From assembly GCA_965247075.1 (NCBI GenBank), contig CBDFGK010000002.1:1116001-1180000 (forward strand): a DNA stretch of 64,000 nt. The letters are read 5' to 3'. Under the pieces are notes generated by a model. The model worked only from the letters and a program-made list of their open reading frames with translations, was not told the origin of the DNA and ran no database searches. The DNA is from CBDFGK01 sp965247075. Its GTDB lineage: Bacteria > Pseudomonadota > Gammaproteobacteria > Pseudomonadales > Halieaceae. Positions 1-8,312 of the stretch are shown piece after piece (the first letter of the stretch is position 1; every line of letters starts with the position of its first letter). The position numbers and the translations under genes are program-made.

Positions 1-1
1 A

Positions 2-1165
2 GCCTGCGATGAAATTATCGCCGGTCGTCTGGATGATCACTTCCCCCTGGTGGTGTGGCAAACCGGCAGTGGCACCCAAACCAATATGAACATCAACGAG
101 GTGATCGCCAACTGGTCTGCCCATTGCTGTGGCCAGCCCATGGGCACCAAGAATCCCATTCACCCCAACGATGACTGCAATAAAAGCCAGTCCTCCAATG
201 ACGTCTTTCCCACGGCCATGCATATCGCCGCCGTGGAACAAATCGTCGGCACGCTGATCCCTTCGATAAACGCTCTGGCCGACGCTGTTGAAGAAAAAGC
301 CGCCGCCTTCGAGGACGTAATCAAGATCGGCAGGACCCATTTAATGGATGCAACTCCGCTCACACTGGGTAACGAATTCTCAGGCTATGCCAGTCAACTG
401 CGGCACGCCGTCATTCATATCAAGCATAGCCTGCCCCATCTTTCGGAACTCGCACTCGGTGGCACCGCGGTGGGAACCGGCCTCAACGCCCCTCAGGGTT
501 TTGCCGAGCAAGTCGCCGCGGAAATTGCCGCTTTTACCGGACAGGATTTTGTGTCGGCACCCAACAAGTTTGAAGCTTTGGCCGCCAATGACGCCCTGGT
601 TTCCGGCCATGGTGCCCTCAAGACCCTGGCCGCCGGCCTGATGAAAATCGCCAATGATGTGCGCTGGTTGGCCAGTGGTCCCCGCTGCGGCATTGGCGAA
701 ATCTCCATGCCCGCCAACGAACCCGGATCCTCCATTATGCCGGGCAAAGTGAACCCCACCCAGTGTGAAGCCATGACCATGGTCTGCGCTCAGGTGATGG
801 GCAACGACACCACGATTAACCTGGCCGGAGCGTCCGGAAATTTTGAACTCAACGTCTTCAAACCGGTAATTATCTACAGCTATTTGCAATCAGTGCGGCT
901 GTTGAGCGAGGCCTGTGACAGTTTCCGTTTAAACTGTGTTGTAGGCATTGAAGCCAACCGGGACAACATCACCAAAAACCTCAATAATTCTCTGATGCTG
1001 GCCACCGCCCTCAACACCCATATTGGCTATGACAACGCGGCCAAAATCGCCAAAAAAGCCCATGCAGATGGCACCAGCCTCAAACACGCCGCCCTGTCGC
1101 TGGGCTTTTTGGACGAGGCACAGTTTGACGAAATCGTGGATCCTTCCAGGATGATTGGCCAGTAA
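2..1165 (+). CDS. fumC: Fumarate hydratase class II (3' part, runs off window start)
   Basis: Converts fumarate to L-malate in the TCA cycle as a cytosolic, iron-free homotetramer. The frame is open from base 2, so the N-terminal ~75 residues lie outside the window. About 387 of the usual ~465 residues are visible. Family landmarks are the GSGTQTNMN segment near the start, the GRTHLMDATP loop, and the fumarase/aspartase signature GSSIMPGKVNPTQCE, whose Ser-Ser is the catalytic loop. The C-terminal tail (DEIVDPSRMIG) is typical of the class. The gene ends intact with TAA and faces a degraded lipoprotein gene on the other strand. The family assignment is secure; only the start is missing. Confidence 0.95.
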   Translation, partial: ACDEIIAGRLDDHFPLVVWQTGSGTQTNMNINEVIANWSAHCCGQPMGTKNPIHPNDDCNKSQSSNDVFPTAMHIAAVEQIVGTLIPSINALADAVEEKAAAFEDVIKIGRTHLMDATPLTLGNEFSGYASQLRHAVIHIKHSLPHLSELALGGTAVGTGLNAPQGFAEQVAAEIAAFTGQDFVSAPNKFEALAANDALVSGHGALKTLAAGLMKIANDVRWLASGPRCGIGEISMPANEPGSSIMPGKVNPTQCEAMTMVCAQVMGNDTTINLAGASGNFELNVFKPVIIYSYLQSVRLLSEACDSFRLNCVVGIEANRDNITKNLNNSLMLATALNTHIGYDNAAKIAKKAHADGTSLKHAALSLGFLDEAQFDEIVDPSRMIGQ

Positions 1166-1179
1166 TCACTGCCTGGGGA

Positions 1180-1385
1180 CAAAAACTCTCAGTCTGCGCA
1201 TTGATTACGCTGGTAATTTCGCTGTCTCCGATGAGCGGCAGGTATCCTTCCCTGTCATCCAGGCGCGAGCCCGGCAGTCGTAAAACCACGTCCTTCAATG
1301 CTCAAGCCGTGCGCAATTGTATCTGCGCACAGCCACCGAGCATCGCCAGACAGAACAGCAGAGCCACGGTCGCTACCCGGTTCAT
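1180..1385 (-). pseudogene. Remnant of a small lipoprotein gene with in-frame stop
   Basis: ATG at 1385 begins a textbook lipoprotein signal: MNRVATVALL, a hydrophobic stretch, then a lipobox LGGC with Cys 19. After 27 codons there is a TGA (1304-1302). The same frame then continues with protein-like sequence (LKDVVLRLPGSRLDDREGY) up to the fumC 3' end, where it loses plausibility. I read this as a lipoprotein gene inactivated by a nonsense mutation and truncated. I do not recognise the family. It could instead be a very short lipopeptide, which I consider less likely. Confidence 0.35.
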
Positions 1386-1387
1386 CA

Positions 1388-1489
1388 CTACAGATCCTCC
1401 GGCAGAATGATGCCCAATTGCCGGTGTTGGGTGCGCCATAGCTCAATCAACTCAGCCAGCTTTGCCGGTTTCTCCCCGGCGAGATTGGT
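1388..1489 (-). pseudogene. C-terminal remnant of an arylsulfatase-like gene
   Basis: The last 33 codons before the TAG at 1388 read TNLAGEKPAKLAELIELW, then RTQHRQLGIILPEDL. This resembles the extreme C-terminus of type I sulfatases, where a Glu-Thr-x-x-Leu-Ala segment is followed by a helix and a short tail ending near ILP. Upstream, the frame becomes implausible, so nothing of the catalytic N-terminus survives. It ends immediately upstream of the lipoprotein remnant on the same strand, so both may once have been one operon. The family call rests on a short stretch. Confidence 0.35.
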
Positions 1490-1622
1490 GCAAACAATTA
1501 TCAAGGTACAAGCATACAGTATATCACTGATTGAGCTATTCTCGGACACGCACCTAGGGTGCCCCAAGGCCCTGGTGGATTCAGCACCCCCCTGAGTGCC
1601 CGATTGTAAATGCCATTCATAG

Positions 1623-1647
1623 TGTCGAATATTGACATTATTCGACA
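1623..1647. repeat. Palindrome with GTCGAAT/ATTCGAC arms (copy 1)
   Basis: Arms TGTCGAAT (1623-1630) and ATTCGACA (1640-1647) are perfect inverted repeats around a 9-base loop. The same GTCGAAT/ATTCGAC arms recur at 3957-3974 on the other side of the IS1182/ParDE segment. It lies just outside the left end of the insertion sequence. Confidence 0.5.
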
Positions 1648-1653
1648 TCCCAT

Positions 1654-3225
1654 CTAGGAGTCTGTCGGATTTAGCGACAGCATTAATGATAGAATAAGCC
1701 CATCGTACCAAGAAGGGATCGAGGCTACCATGTCAGGCAAATTCCAGCCGATCAATCGAGATACGCCGTACCTGCTACCGCCCTCCTTGCAGGACTGGTT
1801 GCCGGAGAAACACCTGGCACGTTTTGTAGTGGATATTGTGGATCAACTCGACTTGAGTGAACTGGTAACTCGCTATGGTGGCGGTGGGAAACAGCCCTAT
1901 CACCCCGCCGTGTTAGTAGCGCTGTTGTTCTACGGTTACGCGACCGGGATATTCTCCAGTCGCAAGTTGGAGCAGGCGACCCACGACTCGGTTGCCTTTC
2001 GTTATATCACCGCAGATGCGCACCCGGACCATGACACGATCGCCACCTTTCGCAAGCGTTTTCTGCCGGAACTGGAAGGTTTGTTTGTACAGATATTGGT
2101 GGTCGCCAAGGTGATGGGCGTGTTCAAGCTGGGCAAGGTCAGCCTGGACGGAACCAAGATCAAGGCCAACGCCAGCAAGCACAAGGCGATGAGCTGGGGC
2201 TATGCGAACAAACTGGAAGAGCAACTTCGCCGAGAGGTACAGGCACTGCTCAGGCGGGCGGAACAGGCCGATACTGAAGATAAGCCGCCGATCGACATTC
2301 CTGATGAACTGGCGCGCCGGGAAGATCGGCTGGCGGCCATCAAGCAAGCCAAGGAAGAGATTGAGCGACGTGCGCAAGAACGCTTTGAGGCCGAGCAGGC
2401 TGAGTATGAGGCAAAGCTCAAGTGTCGCAAGGACAAGGAAGCCGAGACTGGCAAGCAAGCCAGAGGGCGTGAGCCAAAGCCACCTGAGCCTGGGCCACGG
2501 GATAAGGATCAGGTTAATTTTACCGATGGAGAATCACGCATCATGCCGTCTTCGGAGGGATTTGTGCAGGGCTACAACGCACAGGCTGCCGTTGATATCG
2601 AATCATACCTGATTGTGGAAAATCACATCACACAGCAGCCGAATGACAAGCAGGAGATTGAGCCGACCCTGAACGGATTGGCGGATGCGGAAGCGCAGTT
2701 GGGCAAGGCGGAGGCCTTATTGGCGGATGCGGGTTACTTCAGCGCTGATAACGTAGGTCGCTGTGAAGACGCGGAGATCATACCCTATATCTCGGATCAT
2801 CGGGAGCGACACAACCTTCCCTGGGATGAACGATTCAGGACACCTCCCCCATGCCCACCGGATGCCGATGCCGTGACAGCGATGGCATATCGATTGCGAA
2901 CCGCTGAGGGTAAGGCAATCTATGCCAAACGAAAATCCACGGTGGAAACGGTATTTGGAATAGTTAAAGAGGTGATGGGGTTTCGGCGGTTTCACCTTCG
3001 CGGGCGGGATGCGGCGCAAGGTGAATGGTGTGGTGTGCATGGCGTGGAATCTGAAGCGCATGTACGCCCTGGGAGGCTGAGAGCATGAATAAGGGAAGCC
3101 TTATCCCGAGCAATGGTGCCCAATTTTGCACCTTGGGAGGCAGTTCAAACAAAAAATTGGAATGGGTACTTGAGTGGGCGCAATGTACTCCTGCTTCGCT
3201 CGGGTCAACCCCGACAGACTCCTAG
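1654..3225 (+). mobile_element. IS1182-family insertion sequence in a CTAG target
   Basis: The element is bounded by inverted repeats GAGTCTGTCGG (1658-1668) and its complement CCGACAGACTC (3211-3221). CTAG flanks both sides (1654-1657 and 3222-3225) and looks like a 4-bp target duplication. It carries one transposase gene, frameshifted near its 3' end, so this copy is probably no longer autonomous. To its right is a ParD/ParE-like pair; to its left are gene remnants and a palindrome. Confidence 0.85.
1730..3088 (+). CDS. IS1182-family transposase (3' frameshift)
   Basis: A DDE transposase for its own element. The N-terminal domain (about residues 1-85) is the family's DUF772-like segment (MSGKFQPINRDTPYLLPPS, later HPAVLVALLFYGYATGIFSSR). 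The catalytic part begins with SLDGTKIKANASKHKAMSW, followed by a charged coiled-coil insertion (about residues 170-250), then GYNAQAAVD, LADAGYFSADN and the conserved STVETVFGIVKEVMGFRRF helix with the last acidic residue. After FHLRGRD the ORF drifts out of frame. The expected ending (VCMAWNLKRMYALGG, stop at 3080) is in a neighbouring frame, so a one-base indel lies around 3020-3040. The protein is probably impaired. Confidence 0.9.
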   Translation: MSGKFQPINRDTPYLLPPSLQDWLPEKHLARFVVDIVDQLDLSELVTRYGGGGKQPYHPAVLVALLFYGYATGIFSSRKLEQATHDSVAFRYITADAHPDHDTIATFRKRFLPELEGLFVQILVVAKVMGVFKLGKVSLDGTKIKANASKHKAMSWGYANKLEEQLRREVQALLRRAEQADTEDKPPIDIPDELARREDRLAAIKQAKEEIERRAQERFEAEQAEYEAKLKCRKDKEAETGKQARGREPKPPEPGPRDKDQVNFTDGESRIMPSSEGFVQGYNAQAAVDIESYLIVENHITQQPNDKQEIEPTLNGLADAEAQLGKAEALLADAGYFSADNVGRCEDAEIIPYISDHRERHNLPWDERFRTPPPCPPDADAVTAMAYRLRTAEGKAIYAKRKSTVETVFGIVKEVMGFRRFHLRGRDAAQGEWCGVHGVESEAHVRPGRLRA

Positions 3226-3259
3226 AGTCATCAGGAACACTAATCGGGAGGCACTCAAG

Positions 3260-3487
3260 ATGCCAAGTAGCATGAACCTGTCGTTGACTGACGAGTTGCG
3301 GGATTTCGTAAACAGTCGCACCGGCGACACAGACCTCTATGCAACACCAAGCGAATACCTCCGCGATTTGATCCGTCGCGATATGGAGAATCAGGCGACC
3401 GTAGCGCACGTTATGAGCGGCCTGGATGATCTCGCTCACGGCCGTTTCTCTGATAAGTCTATTCTTGATATTGCGGCCGAAGGCTAA
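3260..3487 (+). CDS. ParD-like antitoxin (ribbon-helix-helix)
   Basis: A 75-aa protein starting MPSSMNLSLTDELRDFVNSR. The first strand (SMNLSL) and the following helices match the CopG/ParD RHH fold that binds the operon's own promoter, and ATPSEYLRDLIRRD is the conserved second helix. The C-terminal tail (LDDLAHGRFSDKSILDI) is the flexible toxin-binding region. I chose ATG 3260 because GGGAGG lies 8 bases upstream and the RHH fold starts there; the longer open frame upstream reads into the IS end. The toxin gene follows 5 bases downstream. The role as antitoxin follows from fold and pairing. Confidence 0.85.
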   Translation: MPSSMNLSLTDELRDFVNSRTGDTDLYATPSEYLRDLIRRDMENQATVAHVMSGLDDLAHGRFSDKSILDIAAEG

Positions 3488-3492
3488 CGGCG

Positions 3493-3888
3493 GTGGCAAG
3501 GAAGCGCAGACACTACATTCTAACCGAAACAGCCGAGCGCGATTTTCAAGAGGCACGGCAGTGGTCATTATCCCGGTGGGGTAAGGATCTGACCAGGCAG
3601 TCTTTCATTGACCTGCATGAAAGCGTCGAGAGTATTGCCCGGAATCACAAGGGCTTAGCTGCAATGGAACGTCTTGCGGGCACAACCGGATTGAGTATTC
3701 ATCCCATCCGGGAACACTATCTCGTGTATGTGCCAATCACTGACAACTACATCGTGATTGTTTCTCTAATCCGGCAGACTCGGGATGTGCCTGCAATCCT
3801 TGCAGCCAGCGGCTATATAATCCGACGGCAATTGAAAGAAATAGTCGAAAAGCTTGAGCAAGGTGCGATACCAAACTTGAAGAAGTGA
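3493..3888 (+). CDS. ParE/RelE-superfamily toxin
   Basis: A 131-aa basic protein (GTG start) of the type II toxin fold. The opening RRHYILTETAERDFQEARQW is the ParE helix-hairpin, and the C-terminal strands contain IHPIREHYLVYVPITDNYIVIVSLIRQTRD, the hallmark end of the family. ParE proteins poison DNA gyrase and RelE relatives cleave mRNA; which applies here is not visible. It is longer than typical ParE (~95-100 aa) because of a 30-residue lysine-rich tail. It follows the antitoxin by 5 bases and is probably translationally coupled, as the Shine-Dalgarno is weak. The position beside an IS suggests acquisition. Confidence 0.85.
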   Translation: MARKRRHYILTETAERDFQEARQWSLSRWGKDLTRQSFIDLHESVESIARNHKGLAAMERLAGTTGLSIHPIREHYLVYVPITDNYIVIVSLIRQTRDVPAILAASGYIIRRQLKEIVEKLEQGAIPNLKK

Positions 3889-3956
3889 AGGTAATACAAA
3901 GCCCTGCAATTGCGGGGACAGTGTACTTAACCGATGCCGGGCGGCCGAATGAAATA

Positions 3957-3974
3957 GGTCGAATGAATTCGACC
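3957..3974. repeat. Palindrome GGTCGAAT-GA-ATTCGACC (copy 2)
   Basis: Perfect 8-base arms around a GA centre, sharing the GTCGAAT/ATTCGAC arms with the palindrome at 1623-1647. It sits 60 bases upstream of the rimO start. It may be a dispersed palindromic repeat or an operator; the sequence alone does not decide. Confidence 0.5.
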
Positions 3975-3995
3975 CTACATTTCGGCGCCGTTCTG

Positions 3996-4001
3996 TATAA
4001 T
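3996..4001 (+). promoter_or_regulatory. Candidate -10 box upstream of rimO-rsmE
   Basis: A consensus TATAAT preceded by TG, 31 bases before the rimO ATG. No good -35 hexamer is seen at 16-18 bases, so an extended -10 promoter is possible. If active it would also drive rsmE, which overlaps the end of the rimO remnant. Confidence 0.4.
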
Positions 4002-4032
4002 CCCCTCTTTCTTCAGCACCATTGGTTCACAC

Positions 4033-4964
4033 ATGAGCAACACTGGTAACAAAGTCGGCTTCGTCAGCCTCGGCTGTCCCAAGGCGCTGGTTGATTCCGA
4101 GCGCATCCTCACCCAATTGAAAATGGACGGTTACGATATTGTGCCGCCCCAGGGTGTCAAGCTGACCCCCCGCCACTACGCCTATTTGAAGATATCCGAG
4201 GGCTGCAATCACCGCTGCAGCTTCTACTGGTTAGCCGGCCTATCGGTGATGTGATGGAAGAAGCCGAGCGACTGGTAAAGGCCGGTGTGCGTGAGCTGTT
4301 GGTCATCTCCCAGGATACCGGCGCCTATGGCGTAGACACCAAATTCCGTACTGGTTTCTGGAATGGGCGTCCACTCAAGACCCATATGCAGCAACTGTGC
4401 GAAGCGCTGGCCGAATTCGGTATCTGGGTGCGGCTGCACTACGTGTACCCCTACCCACACGTGGATAACGTTATTGCCTTGATGGCGCAGCGAAAAATTC
4501 TGCCCTACCTGGATATACCCTTTCAGCATGGCAGCCCGCGTATTTTAAAAACCATGAAGCGCCCCGCCGCCGCGGAAAACACACTGGAGCGCATCCATAT
4601 CTGGCGCAGTCTGTGCCCGGATATCACCCTGCGCTCTACCTTTATCGTCGGTTTTCCCGGCGAGACTGACGCAGACTTCGACATCCTGCTCGATTTCCTG
4701 CAGGCAGCGCAGTTGGATCGAGTCAGTTGTTTTCAGTACTCACCGGTAGACGGCGCCCGCGCCAGGCTACAGGCCAAGATCGGCACTACCCAGCAAATAT
4801 TGATCGACACTGTCGACGCTGAGGGCGCCATTGGCAGGTCGATGGCCGCCGCGCCAGAAATTGATGGCCAGGTGCATCTGCCAGGCATCACTGATTTGCA
4901 AGCCGGCGATTTTGTCGAGGCAGAAATAACCGCCGCCGATGAATACGACATGTGGGTTGAATGA
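4033..4964 (+). pseudogene. rimO: rimO, inactivated by three internal deletions and a frameshift
   Basis: RimO is the radical-SAM methylthiotransferase that modifies an Asp of ribosomal protein S12. The start (KVGFVSLGCPKALVDSERI) is intact. From comparison with the known family, about 90 residues are missing in frame after GYDIVP, joining directly to PQGVKLTPRHYAYLKISEG; this removes two of the three N-terminal cluster cysteines. After CNHRCSF a second deletion destroys the third radical-SAM Cys and shifts frame, with a stop at 4254. The remainder (RPIGDVMEEAERLVKAGV...) continues in another frame to 4964. A third, in-frame deletion lies near 4770 (DGARARLQAKIG), removing about 30 residues before the TRAM domain. 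The C-terminus (EGAIGRSM, ADEYDMWVE) is normal. No functional enzyme can be made. Confidence 0.9.
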
Positions 4965-5671
4965 ACCTACTGCTGTTTTCCCAGCAAGACCGGCTGGAAG
5001 ACAACCGTGTTCGCATAACCGATTTCCGCCTGCAACATTTACAGAAAGTAATCGCAGCCAGCGAAGGCGATAGCCTTCGGGTCGGCGAAATTAATGGGCT
5101 TATGGGCACTGCCGAATTGCTGAAGCTGAGTTCAGATGAAGCCGTGTTGGCAGTGAACCTGGATCAGAGTCCACCGGCCAAAATCCCCCTGACACTGGTG
5201 CTGGCCTTGCCCAGGCCCAAGATGTTGCGGCGGATACTGCGCACGGTGGCGGAGATGGGCGTGCCCGAGTTGCATTTGATCAACAGTTATCGGGTAGAGA
5301 AGAGTTACTGGCAAACGCCGGTGCTCGATGCGACTGCAGTAGCGGACTACTTCCAGCAAGGATTAATGCAATCTCGCGATACGGTGTTGCCAACGCTACA
5401 CCTGCATCAACGCTTCAAACCCTTTGTTGAAGACGAACTGGCGGGGCTAATCGAGAACCATCGCGCCCTGGTAGCCCATCCCGGTGACTACCCAGCCTGC
5501 CCCGGTGCCGATGCCCTGCCAACCCTGTTGGCGATAGGCCCCGAGGGCGGATTTATCCCCTACGAAGTCGAGCAGCTACGGGCAGCGGGTTGCACGCCGG
5601 TGAGCCTGGGCCCGCGCATATTGCGGGTGGAGAACGCAGTTGCCAGCCTGATCGCTGGAATGAGCAGCTAA
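4961..5671 (+). CDS. rsmE: 16S rRNA m3U1498 methyltransferase
   Basis: RsmE methylates N3 of U1498 in the decoding region of 16S rRNA using SAM. The 236-aa protein has the N-terminal PUA-like RNA-binding domain (about 1-70) and a C-terminal SPOUT knot methyltransferase domain. SPOUT signatures are LVLALPRPKMLRRILRTVAE, LLAIGPEGGFIPYEVE (SAM loop) and SLGPRILRVENAVASLI. Length is normal. The ATG overlaps the rimO stop by 4 bases (ATGA), so the gene was translationally coupled to rimO and may still depend on the upstream promoter. Its 3' end overlaps the convergent TonB-receptor stop by 4 bases. Confidence 0.93.
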   Translation: MNLLLFSQQDRLEDNRVRITDFRLQHLQKVIAASEGDSLRVGEINGLMGTAELLKLSSDEAVLAVNLDQSPPAKIPLTLVLALPRPKMLRRILRTVAEMGVPELHLINSYRVEKSYWQTPVLDATAVADYFQQGLMQSRDTVLPTLHLHQRFKPFVEDELAGLIENHRALVAHPGDYPACPGADALPTLLAIGPEGGFIPYEVEQLRAAGCTPVSLGPRILRVENAVASLIAGMSS

Positions 5672-8127
5672 AAAGAGTACTTGAGCTCGGCACCGTACAT
5701 GCGCGGAGCCACCGCCACAAACCCACCGACCCCGGCGGATTCCAGCAGGGCGGTGCCGCCAATCGAATAATCCTCTTCGGTCAGGTTGCTGCCGTATACC
5801 GCACCCACCCACTGCTCATCTTTAGATATCCAGGTGATGCGCGCACTGAGGTCGAACTGTTCGTCCTCCAGCCAACCGCCATGATTACAACTGGTGGCGT
5901 CAAAGCAATAATCAATATCCTCTTTGAGGCTGGCCTGAATGCGCGGGATCACCATGCCGAAGTCGGTCTGCAAGTGGTACTGGGCCGCCAGAAAATAGGT
6001 GGCCTCAGGCAGGCGCGGCAAATTTTCGTTGGAACGGTCGTTTTGGCACTGGTCAATTACCACAAAGGTCAGATTAACCCGGTCACAACCATCGGCAACG
6101 GGGATGTTCGGATCAGTCGCCAACACCTGCATATCGATGAATTCGTCGATCTCGCCATCATTGAAGGTCACATTGGCAGTCAATTCCAGGTTGGGGCTTG
6201 CCAGCCAGGTAGTTTCCAACTCAAAGCCGGAAATGGTGGACTCGGCCGCGTTGATGGTTGCACCCGCCGGCGAGTTGGTTTGCAGGTTGACCACCAGCGT
6301 AGTCAGCTGTCTATTGGTGTACTCGGAATAATAAAAAGCCCCATTCACACGCAGGCGACGATCCAGCAAGTCCAGTTTGAAACCCAACTCCCAGTTCTCA
6401 ACTTCTTCTGGCTCGTATATATCAAACGCATCGGAAGGCGCCTCAGACAAACCGCCGGACAGAAAGCCTTCGCTGTAGGTCAGGTAAATACTGCCGTTAT
6501 CAACCCAGTCCCAATCGGTAATCAGGTACTGAATGCTAGCCATCAGGGAGGTATCACTATCACCAATGCTGTCCTCGAACACATCCCGGTCCAACCAACC
6601 GAAATTGGGGTTGTACTCAAACACATTGCGATCCACGATCCAGGCACCGCTAAACGCCGCTCCGATGACACCACCATTGACTCCCAGAGTGCTTGGGTCC
6701 GGTGTCCAGCGGCGGCGATATAACTCACGATTTTCATCGGTATAGCGCGCTCCGAAGGTGCTGCGCCAATTGTCGGTATAAGACCATTCAACCTGGGAAA
6801 ATACTGCCCAGGCTTCATTTTCCGCTTCCAGCAAAGTTGAACTGCTGTTGAGCATAAACAACCCGCCAATACCCGGATCAAAGGGACCCAAGAAATTTAC
6901 AGCCCGGTTGTCATCGGTGGTTTCCTTGAACCAGAACGCGCCGGTAACAAATTGCATGCGATCGTCAAAGGCCGAGCCAGTTAGCTGAAATTCCTGGGTG
7001 TACTGATCAGTCTCCCGATTGGTGCTGCTTGGGTGCGTGGTCTGGGTGCGGTGCAACCAAGGCACAGCAGTGTGATCCAGTTCATCATCCTGGGCCGCAT
7101 CGGTATAGCGCCAGGCGGTGACACTTTTCAGCGACAGTGAATCATTGATATCCCACTCGGCAGTTAATGACGCACCCTTGGTCTCCGCCTCGTAGCTGCC
7201 GCCCAGATCAGAGATCACGTCGTAGGAACCACCTATGTCAGCAGCATCCTGACAGAAATCATCATAAGTCCGCCCGGTAGCCGGTCCAACCGCTATGCCG
7301 TCAAACAGCACGGCCTGCCAACCCACAACTTCGGCTACCGGCACACATTTTTGCGGTCTGGCGGTCTGGTCGGTATCGGAATAGTTAAAGTTTACATCCA
7401 GAGTCAGATCATCAGAGGCCAGGTATCTCAACTGCCAGATAGCACTGATGCGATCTTCATCGACATATTCCTCACTATCAAAGTGATTATCAATATAGCC
7501 ATCACGAGCTATGGAGTTGACCGAGAATCGCGTCATCAGCGCATCGGTTACAGGAGCATTCAGCACCAGCGATAGGTCCTGGCGGTCATAGTTGCCCAGT
7601 CGTACTTCGACCGAGCCCTCAAATTCGTCAACCGGCCGGTTGGTGGTGAACACCAATGCGCCGCCCGTGGTATTCTTGCCAAACAGTGTACCCTGTGGGC
7701 CGCGCAGCACCTGCACCGACTGTATATCAATGATATCCAACAGGCCGCCATCCGGGCGACCCAGGTAGATGTCATCAATGTATATGCCTACACCGGAGTC
7801 GATATTGGGACCGGTATTGCGTTGACCAATACCGCGAATATAGATATTCGCCATCCCCGCGTTGCCGTTGCCGGGCTGCACCTCGATATTGGGCGCGATC
7901 CGGTTCAGATCTGAGAGATTGCGCACCCCCGCCTCTCGCAGGGCGGCGGCACTGAGGGCTGTTACAGCAACAGGCGTTTCCTGCAAATTCTCTTGCCGTT
8001 TACGGGCCGTGACAATGACTTCTTCCAACACCGGGCCAGAGCCCTGCGCATTTACACAAGCAGAAGGAAACAAAACAGCCACGATAGCTGCGCCCAGTAA
8101 ACTGCGCTGCACGGGTGATACAAACAT
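5668..8127 (-). CDS. TonB-dependent outer-membrane receptor
   Basis: An 819-aa outer-membrane transporter powered by TonB-ExbBD; the substrate is not evident. The start MFVSPVQRSLLGAAIV is chosen because GAGG lies about 9 bases upstream and a signal peptide follows at once, ending near CVNAQG. The open frame extends 30 codons further up without such support. Next come a TonB-box-like segment (EEVIVTARKRQENLQ) and the plug (TPVAVTALSAAALREAGV, GVGIYIDDIYLGRP, VQVLRGPQGTLFGKNTTGGA). A long 22-strand barrel region follows, ending in Phe (GAELKYSF), as expected for BamA recognition. The plug wording is of the broad CirA/FecA-like class common in marine gammaproteobacteria. It stands alone, with the giant autotransporter gene upstream on the same strand. 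Confidence 0.93.
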   Translation of the reverse strand: MFVSPVQRSLLGAAIVAVLFPSACVNAQGSGPVLEEVIVTARKRQENLQETPVAVTALSAAALREAGVRNLSDLNRIAPNIEVQPGNGNAGMANIYIRGIGQRNTGPNIDSGVGIYIDDIYLGRPDGGLLDIIDIQSVQVLRGPQGTLFGKNTTGGALVFTTNRPVDEFEGSVEVRLGNYDRQDLSLVLNAPVTDALMTRFSVNSIARDGYIDNHFDSEEYVDEDRISAIWQLRYLASDDLTLDVNFNYSDTDQTARPQKCVPVAEVVGWQAVLFDGIAVGPATGRTYDDFCQDAADIGGSYDVISDLGGSYEAETKGASLTAEWDINDSLSLKSVTAWRYTDAAQDDELDHTAVPWLHRTQTTHPSSTNRETDQYTQEFQLTGSAFDDRMQFVTGAFWFKETTDDNRAVNFLGPFDPGIGGLFMLNSSSTLLEAENEAWAVFSQVEWSYTDNWRSTFGARYTDENRELYRRRWTPDPSTLGVNGGVIGAAFSGAWIVDRNVFEYNPNFGWLDRDVFEDSIGDSDTSLMASIQYLITDWDWVDNGSIYLTYSEGFLSGGLSEAPSDAFDIYEPEEVENWELGFKLDLLDRRLRVNGAFYYSEYTNRQLTTLVVNLQTNSPAGATINAAESTISGFELETTWLASPNLELTANVTFNDGEIDEFIDMQVLATDPNIPVADGCDRVNLTFVVIDQCQNDRSNENLPRLPEATYFLAAQYHLQTDFGMVIPRIQASLKEDIDYCFDATSCNHGGWLEDEQFDLSARITWISKDEQWVGAVYGSNLTEEDYSIGGTALLESAGVGGFVAVAPRMYGAELKYSF

Positions 8128-8282
8128 GAAGACACCTCTGAAAGTTATAGTTATAGATTCAGGCCGCAACAGCATAATCTCCCTTTCTACTTGAGAGCAA
8201 GCCCTAGCCTTTTCCAATATGAAATGAGCCTGAACGGGGGCCGTGTTTCCACCACGTTATGATACGCGGCTGCGCCGCTCTT

Positions 8283-8307
8283 TCATCCCTGCCTGCGGCG
8301 GGGATGA
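8283..8307 (-). terminator. Hairpin downstream of the giant autotransporter gene
   Basis: Arms TCATCCC (8283-8289) and GGGATGA (8301-8307) flank a GC-rich loop directly after the stop codon at 8313. A second small hairpin (GCGGC-TGC-GCCGC) follows. There is no U-run, so this may be a weak terminator or a dispersed GC-rich palindrome. Confidence 0.35.
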
Positions 8308-8312
8308 CAGGG

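Noticed and set aside
4033..4964. Programmed frameshift or two-gene split in rimO
   Set aside because: Essential cysteines and ~130 residues are physically missing, so recoding could not restore the enzyme.
5590..6723. 377-codon plus-strand open frame
   Set aside because: Antisense to the TonB receptor, whose plug and barrel motifs are clear; no start signal.
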